Notes under the pieces: model-generated
What the model saw: only the letters and a program-made list of their open reading frames with translations
What the model was told of the DNA's origin: nothing
The model's database searches: none
Program-made: the position numbers and the translations under genes
DNA from: Nostoc sp. HK-01
Lineage (GTDB): Bacteria; Cyanobacteriota; Cyanobacteriia; Cyanobacteriales; Nostocaceae
NCBI GenBank assembly: GCA_003990705.1
Contig: AP018318.1
Coordinates: 434,001 to 498,000 of the forward strand
DNA: 64,000 nt
Direction of reading: 5' to 3'
Shown here: piece by piece, positions 45,138 to 56,125 of the stretch
How the letters are laid out: each line of letters begins with the position of its first letter
Position numbering within the stretch: the first letter of the stretch is position 1

Positions 45138-46458
45138 ATGGCTGGGGCCAATAATGTTTGCGGGTGCTTTGGTGTTGTTATCCTTGGGATATCCAGTAGC
45201 ATTTTCACTAGGTGGTGTAGCTATTGTATTTGGCTTATTGGGAATTAGTTTGGGTGTTTTTGACCCGATATTTCTCACTGCCATGCCACAGCGGATATTT
45301 GGGATTATGGCTAACTACACTCTTTTAGCTATCCCTTACTTTATCTTTCTGGGGTCAATGCTGGAGAAATCTGGCATAGCGGAACGGCTTTTAGAAACGA
45401 TGGGGATTTTATTAGGACGGTTGCGTGGAGGACTGGCGTTAGCGGTGGTGTTGGTGGGAGCTTTGCTGGCGGCTACTACGGGTGTAGTTGCGGCCACAGT
45501 AGTAGCGATGGGTTTGATTTCCCTGCCAATTATGCTGCGCTACGGCTATAACAAGCAATTAGCAACTGGTGTCATTGCAGCATCGGGTACTTTAGGACAA
45601 ATTATTCCGCCGAGTGTGGTTTTGGTAGTTTTAGGCGACCAACTTGGTGTATCTGTGGGGAATTTGTTTATTGGTTCGGTGATTCCCGGCTTGATGATGG
45701 CCAGTGCCTTTGCGCTTCATGTGCTAATTGTGGCATTTTTGCAGCCGGATGCCGCACCAGCCTTACCAGCAGAAGTGCGGGAAATTGGCGGTAAAGCTTT
45801 GGGGAAAAGGGTAGTACAGGTGATGTTGCCGCCTTTGGTTGTGATTTTACTGGTGTTAGGGAGTATCTTTTTTGGTATTGCTACCCCGACAGAAGCCGGT
45901 GCCGTTGGTTGTGTAGGGGCGATCGCTTTGGCTGCTGCTAACGGTAATCTCACTTTATCATCTCTGCGTCAAGTCTGTGATACCACTTTGCGAATCACCA
46001 GTATGGTGGTGTTTATTTTATTTGGTTCTACAGCTTTCAGCTTAGTATTTCGGGGATTAAACGGCGATCAATTTATGTTTGATGTCCTCGCCAATCTTCC
46101 TGGTGGCAAAGTTGGCTTTTTAGCCGTCAGTATGATGGTGGTGTTTATCCTCGGTTTCTTTATTGACTTTTTTGAGATTGCCTTTATTGTCATACCTTTA
46201 TTTGTGCCTGTTGCCCAGCAATTAGGCATCGATTTAGTTTGGTATGGTGTAGTGCTGGGAGCAAATCTGCAAACTTCGTTTTTAACACCACCTTTTGGCT
46301 TTGCTTTATTTTATCTCCGTGGTGTTGCACCCCCAGAAGTGACAACATCTGATATTTATCGCGGTGTAGTACCATTTATTCTGCTGCAATTGTTAGTTGT
46401 ATTGTTAATTATTGTCTTCCCGCAAATTGTGAGTTTCTTACCTTCTTTGGGCAGTTAA
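45121..46458 (+). CDS. TRAP transporter large membrane subunit (DctM)
   Basis: A 445-residue protein with about 12 hydrophobic segments. DctM family motifs are AIPYFIFLGSMLEKSGIAER, GQIIPPSVVLVVLGDQ, TPTEAGAVGCVGA and LGFFIDFFEIAFIVIPLF. This is the ion-translocating subunit. It is translationally coupled to dctQ by the 17-bp overlap. The matching binding protein is 8.5 kb away on the opposite strand (54920-56029), with two kinase genes between. Confidence 0.92.
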   Translation: MTLAYEWLGPIMFAGALVLLSLGYPVAFSLGGVAIVFGLLGISLGVFDPIFLTAMPQRIFGIMANYTLLAIPYFIFLGSMLEKSGIAERLLETMGILLGRLRGGLALAVVLVGALLAATTGVVAATVVAMGLISLPIMLRYGYNKQLATGVIAASGTLGQIIPPSVVLVVLGDQLGVSVGNLFIGSVIPGLMMASAFALHVLIVAFLQPDAAPALPAEVREIGGKALGKRVVQVMLPPLVVILLVLGSIFFGIATPTEAGAVGCVGAIALAAANGNLTLSSLRQVCDTTLRITSMVVFILFGSTAFSLVFRGLNGDQFMFDVLANLPGGKVGFLAVSMMVVFILGFFIDFFEIAFIVIPLFVPVAQQLGIDLVWYGVVLGANLQTSFLTPPFGFALFYLRGVAPPEVTTSDIYRGVVPFILLQLLVVLLIIVFPQIVSFLPSLGS

Positions 46459-46535
46459 CATCATCAATACGGGCGATGTTGATTGCCCAAAGCTTTAAAG
46501 TAAATGGGTTTGTATTCAGCACTTTGCTATATCTA

Positions 46536-48524
46536 CTATTTAGCCACACTCTCTGGGTTTCGAGATGACTGTACAAGAATGCTGTGTAAGGTCTGCAACA
46601 AATCTTTTGTTGTATATGGCTTAGGAATAAATTGTTTCACTCCAGGCATTTTGGTTAATTTACTACTGGCTGTCAAACCACTAACAGCAATCACCTTGAC
46701 TTGAGAATTCATTTTTTGCATCGTACTAATAGCAGTAGCACCATCCATTGATGGCATCATCATATCCATCAACACGAGACTAATTTCGTCTTCGTGTTGA
46801 GCATAAAGAGCGATCGCTTCAATACCATTACTAGCTGTTAATACTCTGTAGTTGTAAGTTTCTAAAGAAATCTTGGTGGTTTCTAAAATTCCACTTTCAT
46901 CATCAACTACTAAAATTAATTCTCCATTACCTTTGAGTAATTCTAAGTCTTCCCCTAAAAGTGTATTTGCTACTTCCACTGCTGGCAAGAAAACTTTAAA
47001 TTCTGTACCTCTGCCAACGTGACTAGACACATTCACAAAACCACCATGACTTTGAATTATACCTCTAACAGTAGACAAACCTAATCCCGTACCTTTACCA
47101 ATTTCTTTGGTGGTGAAAAACGGTTCAAAAATTCTATCAATAATCTCTGACCGCATCCCCATACCTGTATCTGCAATAGTTACTACAATATAAGCGCCGA
47201 CACGCGCATCTAGATTCATTCGCGCATACTGTTCATCTATTAAGAGATTTTCCGCCGAGATTTTAATATTACCGCCTCTAGGCATGGCATCACGGGCATT
47301 AACTACTAAGTTCATCAGCAGTTGATGGAGATGTGTTGCATCTCCAATCACAGCCCAAAGTCCTGGCTGAATGTTTTGTGTTAATTCAATTGATTTGGGA
47401 AAAGTCTCTTGGACAATTTGCTGGATTTCGGAGCATAGATGGCTGACTTGTACAATGCTACGCTGACCGTCCACTCCCCGCGCAAACTGCAAAACTTGCT
47501 TGACTAAAGCGGCTCCACGTTTAGAATTAGCTTCGATGGTTTTCAACATCTGCTGATTGCGCTCGTTAGTGTTAGGCATTTTGAGTTGTAGCAGTTGTGC
47601 AGCAGTCAAAATGGGAGTCAGAATATTGTTCAAGTCGTGAGCGATACCACTGGCTAGTGTACCGATGCTTTCTAGACGTTGAGCGCGGAGAATTTGACTT
47701 TCTAAATGTTTTTTTTCGGTAATATCAGTATTAACGGTCAAAATTGATGTTGGTTGATTGTGGCGATCGCACATTAATGTCCAACGACTAGCCACAATCA
47801 CATCCTGTCTTTGTTTGTTAACTTGTTTTAATTCTCCTTGCCAAAAGCCAGACTCAGTTATACTTGCATAAATATTTTGTATTTGCGATAAAGTTTCTGG
47901 CGTGTACAAAAGCTGATTGACATTCTCACCCATTACTTCTGTAGCTTTCCAGCCATACAAATGTTCAGCGCCTTGGTTCCAAAAACAAATTTGATTATCA
48001 AAATCTTTAACGATAATTGCATCGCTAGTAACATCTAACAAAGCTGCTTGTTCGCGGATTTTTTCTTCAACTTGTAAACGTTCGGCAATTTCGGTTTCTA
48101 GGCGTAGATTTTGCTCTTGCAGGGTTTTGGTAAGGGTTCGCAACTTGAGATGTAGTTGAATTCTGGCTAATACTTCTTGGTGTTGGAGTGGTTTGGTGAG
48201 GTAATCGACTGCACCCAATTCAAAACCTTTGACTTTATCTAAAGTTTCTGAAAGTGCTGTCATGAAAATCACCGGAATATCTTGAGTTGCTTCCTTGGCT
48301 TTCAGACGACGACAAGTTTCAAAACCGTCGATTCCCGGCATGAGGATATCTAACAAAATTAAGTCTGGTTTACCATATTCTGCTATGGCGATCGCACTTT
48401 CGCCGTCTTCAGCAATTAATACTGTAAATCCAGCTTTACCTAAAAAATCAAACAGCATTTCTAAATTAATGGGAGTGTCATCAACAATTAAAATGACACC
48501 CGATTTATTAAAATTATTTTTCAT
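46536..48524 (-). CDS. REC-PAS-HisKA-HATPase-REC hybrid sensor kinase
   Basis: A 662-residue soluble protein. N-terminal receiver: D59 in [14 protein letters not shown] coiled coil and one PAS follow (about 165-290, [20 protein letters not shown]). The kinase core is [17 protein letters not shown], with ATPase motifs DTGMGM and GTGLGL. C-terminal receiver: [13 protein letters not shown]. Its start overlaps the stop of the giant kinase upstream by 4 bp, so the two form one unit. No DNA-binding output is present, so it must pass the signal on. Confidence 0.93.
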   Translation of the reverse strand: MKNNFNKSGVILIVDDTPINLEMLFDFLGKAGFTVLIAEDGESAIAIAEYGKPDLILLDILMPGIDGFETCRRLKAKEATQDIPVIFMTALSETLDKVKGFELGAVDYLTKPLQHQEVLARIQLHLKLRTLTKTLQEQNLRLETEIAERLQVEEKIREQAALLDVTSDAIIVKDFDNQICFWNQGAEHLYGWKATEVMGENVNQLLYTPETLSQIQNIYASITESGFWQGELKQVNKQRQDVIVASRWTLMCDRHNQPTSILTVNTDITEKKHLESQILRAQRLESIGTLASGIAHDLNNILTPILTAAQLLQLKMPNTNERNQQMLKTIEANSKRGAALVKQVLQFARGVDGQRSIVQVSHLCSEIQQIVQETFPKSIELTQNIQPGLWAVIGDATHLHQLLMNLVVNARDAMPRGGNIKISAENLLIDEQYARMNLDARVGAYIVVTIADTGMGMRSEIIDRIFEPFFTTKEIGKGTGLGLSTVRGIIQSHGGFVNVSSHVGRGTEFKVFLPAVEVANTLLGEDLELLKGNGELILVVDDESGILETTKISLETYNYRVLTASNGIEAIALYAQHEDEISLVLMDMMMPSMDGATAISTMQKMNSQVKVIAVSGLTASSKLTKMPGVKQFIPKPYTTKDLLQTLHSILVQSSRNPESVAK

Positions 48525-51500
48525 AAAGCCTCAGAACACTTTTGGAGAAACTCCAATATTTGTTTCCCTTTAAAACCTTTTGCTAGTTGATATAAACGAG
48601 TAGCAAAAGGTTGTAACTTCTCTTCCCGTTCTTCTAGTTTGAGCGATTGTTCCGCGATACTTCTTAAGTCACCCCGCATAGCCAAATCTAGCAACATTGC
48701 TAGTTCGTCTGCGGGAGGAGGCACAATCGCAGCCTGAGATGTCAAGTGTAAAGGATAAATTGAACTTTTTTGTTTATCCTTCATCTTTCTTACCTTGTCT
48801 TCATATACCCATTCCAATCCCAAGTGAACTTGTAACTTTTCTAAAAGTTCGGCTTTTTGGATAGGTTTGGGTAGAAAATCATCACACCCAACTTTTCGGC
48901 TTTCTTGTTGATTAAACTCAAACACACTTGCTGATACGGCAATTACGACTATTTCCTGAAAATTTGGTAACAATCTCAGGCGACGGGTAGCTTCAAAACC
49001 ATCCATTCCTGTCATCACTAAATCCATCAAAATCAAGTCTGGCTGAAATTCAGGTATTTTCTGCAAACACTCTAAGCCATCACTAGCCGCCAAAACTTCA
49101 AATCCTAAAGGCTCTAAAATATTGACCAAAACTGAGCGATTTTCCCATTTATCATCAACCACTAAAATTTTGCGTTTAGCTCCAGCAACACCAATAATAT
49201 TCAGTTCATTAATATCAACATTGCTCAGTTGTTCAACCTCTGGTAATTCTAAATCTAGCCAAAAAATACTGCCTTTGCCCAGTTCACTTTTAACAAATAA
49301 TTTGCCCCCCATCATCTGCACCAATTGACGGCTAATTGTTAAACCTAATCCGGTTCCTTCCGTTTTTAAACTATCCTCACCCACTTGTTTAAATGGTAGA
49401 AATATGTCTTCTAATTGCTCCTGAGCAATGCCAATTCCTGTATCTTCTACTAAAAAGCGAATTTTCAACTGTGGAGATTGAGCAGCAAGTTTATCTGTAT
49501 CTATTATCCAGTCTCCGTCCTGATTTATAGAGCCGACTTTAAAAGTTATACTACCTTTTTTTGTAAATTTTACGGCATTGCTTAATAAATTAATTAAAAC
49601 TTGCCGTAAGCGTTTTTCATCACCACAAATTAACTCAGGTAGATAACCAAGAGGTTGGTAAATTAAACCTATCCCTTTAGTTTCTGCACGTAGCCGACAA
49701 ATTTCTATAACCCCATCTAAAAATGCTGAAAAATTAAATTTTTTCAACTCTAGCTCCATTTTCCGAGCTTCAATTTTAGAAATATCTAAAATATCATTAA
49801 TCAATGTTAAAAGATGTTCACCACACTGATGAATAATGTTTACACCATTCCGTTGTTGACTACTCAAAGAGTCATCTGTTTTAAATATTTGTGTATAACC
49901 TAAAATTCCATTTAGAGGTGTACGTAGTTCGTGACTCATATTCGCCAGAAATTCGCTCTTGGCGCGGTTAGCATCGGCGGCGACTTCTTCGGCTTTTTGC
50001 CGTTCTTGAATTTCTTGTTGTAGTTGTAAGTTTCTTGCTTGTAATTCTAAAGTGCGTTCTTTAACTTTTGTTTCTAATGTCCGATTATATTCTGCTAAAT
50101 CATGATAAAGACGTGCATTTTCTAAAGAAATTGCTGCTTGTGATGATAAAAGTTGTAAAACTTCTAATCTTGCTGGTGTAAATGCCCCAGCAATTAATTT
50201 ATTTTCTAAGTAAAGAATACCAACCAACTTACCCTGATTCACAATCGGGCTACATAAAATAGATTTTGGTTGATGTAAGACAATATAATTATCTGTTGTA
50301 AATATGCTCTCAGAAGTAGCATCGTTGAGAACAACATTTTCTCGCGATCGCTGCACATAATTAATTAGCGATATTGGCAAATTCTGACTAGATTCTACCG
50401 GAGTTGACTGTCGCACATTGATTTCAGTTTGACCAAACCTACCTGATGCTTCAATAAATAAATTATCAGCTTTAGCTAAAATTAAAGACCCTGTTTCTGC
50501 TCCAGCATTTTCTAGCAAAATGTGCATCAATTTAGCTAGTAGTTTGTCTAAAACAATTTCCCCAGAAAGAGCTTGGGACGCTTTCATGACTGTGGCTAAA
50601 TCAAAAGCTCCACTCATATTGTGATTTATCGAGTGCATCAGCTGATTTTTGTCTAAATTTAGCGTTTGACGTTCCCACAGTCGTGCCACAATTTGGGGAT
50701 ATTTAGCTTCCAAATCTCTCAACTTGGCGATCGCACCCCAGTTACTATATCCATAGTAAGCATCCGTAAAATATATCTGGGCGACTTTTTCTCTACCACT
50801 GGCAAAATAAAACTTTGCGGCTAGTTCATTGGCGAGAGCCTCTTCTTGGATATATCCTTGTGCTTTAGCCCCAGCAATAGCTTTGTCATAATTTGCCATT
50901 GCTTGCCAATATTGCCCCAGGATGCGGGCTTTTTCTGCCTCAACAAGCTCATACTTATGCTGAAAATTCATCGGTGCATGATCTGCCCATTTCCGCATTT
51001 TTGCTTGATTAGTTTGCACTTTATCTAGCAGCAGTTTTTGATGTGTAGATGAAACTGATGGATAGATGGCCAGTTGTGCTAAAGAATCGTAGAAATAAAA
51101 TAATGGCACATTTAACCACCCTGTTACCCCATCTAAATATTGTTCGGCTTTGCTGGCATTTTCCACAGCTTGAGCAAAGTCACCAAATAGATAACAGAGA
51201 ACTAATTTATTGAGGAATACATAATGAATAATTGTGCGCTCATTTGATTGGATGTGGAAGGGTAACAGTTGCTCTTCGTTGTAAGCTTCACCAATTAAAA
51301 GGCAAGGTTCTTCTGATAGCCCAATTAAATTCAAAACTGCTTGATGAAAGACTTGATGCCATTTTAGGGCAGTCTCTTGATGAATTTGCGCGATCGCCTT
51401 ACTATATTTTGCCATTTCCTGTTCTAGGTTGGTTAATTCCCCACCACTCCAGTAGGCATATTGACACTTATTAGCGGCTGAATAACCTGTATGTACTAAA

Positions 51501-54500
51501 TCCCCAGCTTCTAATCCACTCAAGTAAGCATCTTCTAAAAGTGGTAAAGTCTCTCTCACATGATGTTTCCAATGAATTATAAAAGTGCCAACTTTAAATA
51601 AAACTTGGCTTCTCACTTCATAAGCATCTAAGCATTCTAATAAGCTTAAAGCTAATTTTCCAATTTGATCAACCGCTTCAATATCTTGTGATAAACCACT
51701 CAAAACCACACCAAAATCAGCAAAACCACTCGCTGAAAACGGTGTATTTCCATACTGAATAGATAAGTTTACTTGTTGACAAGCCATCAAAATAAATAAT
51801 GCAGGTGCAGATTGATAAGCAGCAGGTACTAAACTTGCTATTAGTCTCATTGCTGCTCGTTTGTGAGCATCTGTCATTGAAGGCGAATTAATTAAATCTT
51901 TTATTCCTTGACCTGCTAAATAAGTTGTAGTTTCTTGAATAGCTTGCTGAATATCTAACTCAGTCGGTGCTTGGTTGAGTGTTACTCCTAACATTTCCAA
52001 AACTTCCAAACCAAGCTTTACTGCTGCAATTAGTTTTCTTTGAACTTCACAACTTTTGATTCGTAACTCATAAATCTTCACTTTTTCCAGTTGCGTTTTA
52101 GCTTGTTGTAATACTACTTCAGCTAATAACTTCATTTGCTTAAAGTCACCGTCTAAAAATGCCGATTCTGCTGCTTCCTGATGTAAGTTTAATGTTAGTT
52201 CATATTGCTGATGCCAACTGACAGGTGTTAATAAGCTCAAAGCTATCTTGCAATAACGCACAGCAGACTCATACGCGGCAGCGGCTTTCGCTTTTTTACC
52301 TGCAATTAGATTGAGTTCAATTAACTCATATTTTGCTGAATCTGATGTTAGTAAATCAATACCATAATTTAAGTGATTTACTAAAGAAAAAATATGTTCT
52401 TTTTGCTCTTCTCGTGATGTTTGTTGTAAAAGTAATCGACCAATTTGGAAATGTGTAGCTTTTTTTTCCACATCAGGAATTAGCAAATAAGATGCTTGCT
52501 GTACACGGTCATGTAAAAACTTATAGGTAATTGGTTGCTGTAACGAGTCTGTTAGTAATTTTGCTTCTGGCTGTTCATTCAAAACTAGAGGTATTTTATA
52601 AGACGCATCTAAAGGTAAAATCAACCCTGCTTGTAAAGCCTCCCAAAGTTCCGTTGCTGTTGCTGTCCATGATTTTTGGTTAACAATACTCAAAACATCT
52701 AAATTAAATTTATTGCCGATACAAGCAGCTAATTGCAAAATTCTTTGGGTAGTAGGTGATAATTTTTGAATTTGATTGACCATCAATTCAATGACATTAT
52801 CGGTAATCTCAATGTTTTTGATCATGGCAAGATTCCACTGCCAAGATGCTGTATTAAAATCAAAAAATAATAAGTTCTCTTGATAAAGAGACTTGAGCAT
52901 TTGGGTAACAAAAAATGGATTACCTTGGGTTTTATTAAAGATTAAATTAGCTATTTCTAGTGACTCTTCTAGGTGATTTTTAAGTGTATCACTAACTAAT
53001 TGTTGGATATGCCAAATTTCTAAAGGCTGAAGCACAATATGATTGACATTTATCCCAATTTTTTGTATTTCCTCTAGAGTTAAGATTAAGGGATGAGTCG
53101 GACTCACTTCATTATCACGATATGCACCTATTAATAATAAATATTGACTCTCGCTGTCACTCATCAGTATTTGAATTAACTTGAGAGATGCTACATCTGC
53201 CCATTGTAAGTCATCCAAAAAAATTACTAGTGGATGTTCTGCTTGCGAAAATACATAAATCAATTGTTGAAATAATCTATTAAAGCGGTTTTGCGATTCA
53301 TTTATTCCTAATGCTGGGATTTCAGGCTGAGTCCCGATAATTTTTTCGATATCAGGAATCACATCAATAATCACTTGACCGTGAACCCCAACTGCTGATA
53401 AGATTTTGATTTTCCAGTTGGTTATTTTTTCAGTACTTTCTGTTAATATCTGGCGGATTAATTCTTGAATAGCTTGAATCAATGCCGCATAAGGTATATG
53501 GCGTTTATACTGGTCAAATTTCCCAGAAATAAAATAACCATTCTGGCGAATAATGGGTTTATAAACTTCATTAACTAAAGAAGATTTACCAATTCCCGAA
53601 TAACCGCTCACTAACATTAATTCAGTTGTACCTGAACTAACTCGCTCAAATATATTTATCAATTGAGCAACTTCTTGCTCTCGCCCATAAAGTTTTTGTG
53701 GTATCAGTAATTGACTAGATAAATCAAGTTGACCAACAACAAAATTCTCAATTTTACCAGTTGCTTGTAGCTGGTTTAAACATAATTCTAAGTCAGCTTT
53801 TAAACCCAAGGAACTTTGATATCTTTCCTCGGCAGTTTTTGCTAATAATTTCATAATAATATGAGAAACTGCTGGAGGAATTTGAGCATTTAAAGCTTGA
53901 GGTGGTATGGGTATTTTAGCAATATGAGAATGAATTATTTCTAAGGGGTCATTTACCTCAAAAGGCAGTTTGCCAAGCAAAATTTGATATAATGTCACAC
54001 CTAAAGAGTACAAATCAGTGCGATAGTCTATTGAACGATTCATTCTCCCAGTTTGCTCTGGGGACATATAAGCAAGACTACCTTCTAGCAAATTGAGATG
54101 ATTAACTGTCTGAGTTTCTTGATATAGGCGTGAAGCACTACTAAAATCTATAATTTTGATTTGATTAGTATTAGGATTAATTAAAAGATTGCGAGGTTGG
54201 ATATCTTGATGAATAATTTGATTTTGATGTAACTGAGATAGTGTTAAGGCTAATTGAATTGCTATTTGTAAAAAACTGTGTAATTCTAAAGTATTTGTGT
54301 TAATAAAATCCTGAAGTATTTCGCCAGAAAAATCTTCTAATATCAGCGCTAGTCCGTTTTGTGTACTTTCTAAAGCGAGAGGTTGAATCACTCCTGCTAT
54401 TGCCAAAGATTGCAGTATTTGATACTCGTATCGAATACGAGTGATTTGCTCTATTGTAGGATAAGCAGTTTTAAAAGTTTTGATGATTACTGATATTTGT

Positions 54501-54589
54501 GCTGATTCTTTAAACGCACGGTAAATACAGGTATTTATGTCATCATAAAGAACTTTGATGAGATTGTATTCGGCAAGAATAATACTCAT
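48521..54589 (-). CDS. giant multi-kinase: Ser/Thr kinase-AAA-GAF-histidine kinase-receiver
   Basis: A 2022-residue protein. Residues 1-270 are a Ser/Thr kinase fold with catalytic loop IIHQDIQPRNLLI (HRD reads HQD) and DFG reading DFS. An AAA/MalT-like ATPase follows (about 285-620, GYSGIGKSS), then a long helical repeat region (about 650-1330). GAF is at about 1360-1520 and HisKA is SEFLANMSHELRTPLNGI. HATPase_c has DTGIGI and GTGLGL, and a receiver follows (LILMDLVMTGMDG). It belongs to the multi-sensor signal transduction multi-kinase family of cyanobacteria. It lies downstream of the TRAP binding-protein gene on the same strand. Ligand and targets unknown. Confidence 0.93.
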   Translation of the reverse strand: MSIILAEYNLIKVLYDDINTCIYRAFKESAQISVIIKTFKTAYPTIEQITRIRYEYQILQSLAIAGVIQPLALESTQNGLALILEDFSGEILQDFINTNTLELHSFLQIAIQLALTLSQLHQNQIIHQDIQPRNLLINPNTNQIKIIDFSSASRLYQETQTVNHLNLLEGSLAYMSPEQTGRMNRSIDYRTDLYSLGVTLYQILLGKLPFEVNDPLEIIHSHIAKIPIPPQALNAQIPPAVSHIIMKLLAKTAEERYQSSLGLKADLELCLNQLQATGKIENFVVGQLDLSSQLLIPQKLYGREQEVAQLINIFERVSSGTTELMLVSGYSGIGKSSLVNEVYKPIIRQNGYFISGKFDQYKRHIPYAALIQAIQELIRQILTESTEKITNWKIKILSAVGVHGQVIIDVIPDIEKIIGTQPEIPALGINESQNRFNRLFQQLIYVFSQAEHPLVIFLDDLQWADVASLKLIQILMSDSESQYLLLIGAYRDNEVSPTHPLILTLEEIQKIGINVNHIVLQPLEIWHIQQLVSDTLKNHLEESLEIANLIFNKTQGNPFFVTQMLKSLYQENLLFFDFNTASWQWNLAMIKNIEITDNVIELMVNQIQKLSPTTQRILQLAACIGNKFNLDVLSIVNQKSWTATATELWEALQAGLILPLDASYKIPLVLNEQPEAKLLTDSLQQPITYKFLHDRVQQASYLLIPDVEKKATHFQIGRLLLQQTSREEQKEHIFSLVNHLNYGIDLLTSDSAKYELIELNLIAGKKAKAAAAYESAVRYCKIALSLLTPVSWHQQYELTLNLHQEAAESAFLDGDFKQMKLLAEVVLQQAKTQLEKVKIYELRIKSCEVQRKLIAAVKLGLEVLEMLGVTLNQAPTELDIQQAIQETTTYLAGQGIKDLINSPSMTDAHKRAAMRLIASLVPAAYQSAPALFILMACQQVNLSIQYGNTPFSASGFADFGVVLSGLSQDIEAVDQIGKLALSLLECLDAYEVRSQVLFKVGTFIIHWKHHVRETLPLLEDAYLSGLEAGDLVHTGYSAANKCQYAYWSGGELTNLEQEMAKYSKAIAQIHQETALKWHQVFHQAVLNLIGLSEEPCLLIGEAYNEEQLLPFHIQSNERTIIHYVFLNKLVLCYLFGDFAQAVENASKAEQYLDGVTGWLNVPLFYFYDSLAQLAIYPSVSSTHQKLLLDKVQTNQAKMRKWADHAPMNFQHKYELVEAEKARILGQYWQAMANYDKAIAGAKAQGYIQEEALANELAAKFYFASGREKVAQIYFTDAYYGYSNWGAIAKLRDLEAKYPQIVARLWERQTLNLDKNQLMHSINHNMSGAFDLATVMKASQALSGEIVLDKLLAKLMHILLENAGAETGSLILAKADNLFIEASGRFGQTEINVRQSTPVESSQNLPISLINYVQRSRENVVLNDATSESIFTTDNYIVLHQPKSILCSPIVNQGKLVGILYLENKLIAGAFTPARLEVLQLLSSQAAISLENARLYHDLAEYNRTLETKVKERTLELQARNLQLQQEIQERQKAEEVAADANRAKSEFLANMSHELRTPLNGILGYTQIFKTDDSLSSQQRNGVNIIHQCGEHLLTLINDILDISKIEARKMELELKKFNFSAFLDGVIEICRLRAETKGIGLIYQPLGYLPELICGDEKRLRQVLINLLSNAVKFTKKGSITFKVGSINQDGDWIIDTDKLAAQSPQLKIRFLVEDTGIGIAQEQLEDIFLPFKQVGEDSLKTEGTGLGLTISRQLVQMMGGKLFVKSELGKGSIFWLDLELPEVEQLSNVDINELNIIGVAGAKRKILVVDDKWENRSVLVNILEPLGFEVLAASDGLECLQKIPEFQPDLILMDLVMTGMDGFEATRRLRLLPNFQEIVVIAVSASVFEFNQQESRKVGCDDFLPKPIQKAELLEKLQVHLGLEWVYEDKVRKMKDKQKSSIYPLHLTSQAAIVPPPADELAMLLDLAMRGDLRSIAEQSLKLEEREEKLQPFATRLYQLAKGFKGKQILEFLQKCSEAL

Positions 54590-54919
54590 ATTTATTTTGT
54601 CACTTGCGTGAGCTAAATATTGACATCAGTGTTCAAGGCACTATTTTGGTATTACTAAATATTTTTTTAATGTGATGCTCAATAATCTTCAGGCGGACAA
54701 TGCTGATAACATCAAAATTGGTTGTTTTGGAACTAACAGCATTGCCCACCCTAGAAAAATGGGGATAAATCATGGGTATAGAACTGATGTATCTTCATCC
54801 TAATACAAATAAACTGCTTTGATTGACTATTTTTTGGGCGATCGCCACCCAGATAAATAACTGCACTCAACAGCAAACCTATATCCCCACACAAAGCACA
54901 GCAGCGTGTGGGGAAGCTA
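54590..54919. other. spacer between TRAP binding-protein gene and giant kinase
   Basis: 330 bp. An 8-bp perfect inverted repeat CCCCACAC/GTGTGGGG (54885-54913, 13-nt loop) just after the binding-protein stop could be a weak terminator. Nothing else seen. Confidence 0.45.
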
Positions 54920-56029
54920 TTACTTGCTATTAGTAGAAGTGACAAAATTGGCGTAACTCAATTCATTCACACGATTCCAGTTATAAACTTGTTGACGAAA
55001 GTTTTTCCACTGTTCGTAAACTTGTTTAAAGTTGGGATCTTTACTGGCATTTTCTTCATATATCTCAATAGCGATTCGCTGTGCGGCTTGTAATATATCT
55101 TGGCTATAGGGAGTGAGTTGTGTACCGCCAGCAATCAATCTCGCAAGTGCTGCACCATTCAAAGTATCGTACTCAGTGAGCATATTCATATTGGCTTCAA
55201 AAGTGGCTGTCTTGAAGATTTCTTGATACTCTTTGGGTAACTTATTCCAAGCATTCAGATTTACTAATACATCCAAAGATGGCCCTGGTTCCCACCAACC
55301 TGGATAGTAATAATATTTCGCAGCTTTATTTAAACCCAGTTTCTCGTCATCGTAAGGGCCTACCCACTCAGCCGCATCAATTGCACCCCGGTCAAGTGAC
55401 AAATAAATTTCGCCTCCTGGTAAAACTTGTACATTCACACCCAAACGCGACATTACTTGTCCGCCTAAGCCGGGAATCCGCATTTTTAAACCTTTGAGGT
55501 CGTCTAAAGTTTTAATTTCTCTTTTAAACCATCCCCCCATCTGCGCCCCAGTGTTACCAGCGGGAAAATTAATAATGTTAAAACTGGCGTAGATTTTCTG
55601 AATTGCTTCTAAGCCACCGCCATGATATAACCAAGCATTTTGCTGTTGGGCATTTAAACCAAAGGGTACAGAGGTGGCGAAAGCTAAAACCGGACTTTTA
55701 CCAATGTAATAATAACTGGCTGTGTGACCACATTCTACAGTTCCGGCTTGGACAGCATCTAAAACTTGCAGTCCGGGGACTAACTCACCAGCGGCGAAGG
55801 GGGTAATTGTAAAACGACCGTTAGTCATTTGCTTAACACGTTCTGCAACTACTTTTGCACCAATAAAAGTCCCCAAACTTTTAGTCCAACTAGTGGCCAT
55901 GCGCCAGCGAACTGTTGGGAGTCCAGCTTGCACTCCAGGAGATGTAGTGCTACGACTACAAGCTGCTAGGGTAGCAGCCGTGGCTGTGGCTAAAGCAGCT
56001 GTGTTTAAAATCTTTCGGCGTTTCATCAT
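54920..56029 (-). CDS. TRAP transporter binding protein, TakP-like
   Basis: A 369-residue protein. The N-terminus is a basic signal ([20 protein letters not shown]) with lipobox-like LAAC, so it is probably a lipoprotein. The body matches the TakP subfamily of DctP proteins, which bind 2-oxo acids with sodium in the solved structure: [54 protein letters not shown] and [12 protein letters not shown]. The likely ligand is a 2-oxo acid such as pyruvate. It is divergent from mtnA and is the probable partner of DctQM at 44.6-46.5 kb. Confidence 0.88.
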   Translation of the reverse strand: MMKRRKILNTAALATATAATLAACSRSTTSPGVQAGLPTVRWRMATSWTKSLGTFIGAKVVAERVKQMTNGRFTITPFAAGELVPGLQVLDAVQAGTVECGHTASYYYIGKSPVLAFATSVPFGLNAQQQNAWLYHGGGLEAIQKIYASFNIINFPAGNTGAQMGGWFKREIKTLDDLKGLKMRIPGLGGQVMSRLGVNVQVLPGGEIYLSLDRGAIDAAEWVGPYDDEKLGLNKAAKYYYYPGWWEPGPSLDVLVNLNAWNKLPKEYQEIFKTATFEANMNMLTEYDTLNGAALARLIAGGTQLTPYSQDILQAAQRIAIEIYEENASKDPNFKQVYEQWKNFRQQVYNWNRVNELSYANFVTSTNSK

Positions 56030-56125
56030 GCTTGGTAATGTTAATAATTGACTGTCAACATTGCAGTCTTTAAATTTTCACACCTTTGCGATCGCCTACT
56101 TCACTTTCTCAAGCTAACTTCTTTT

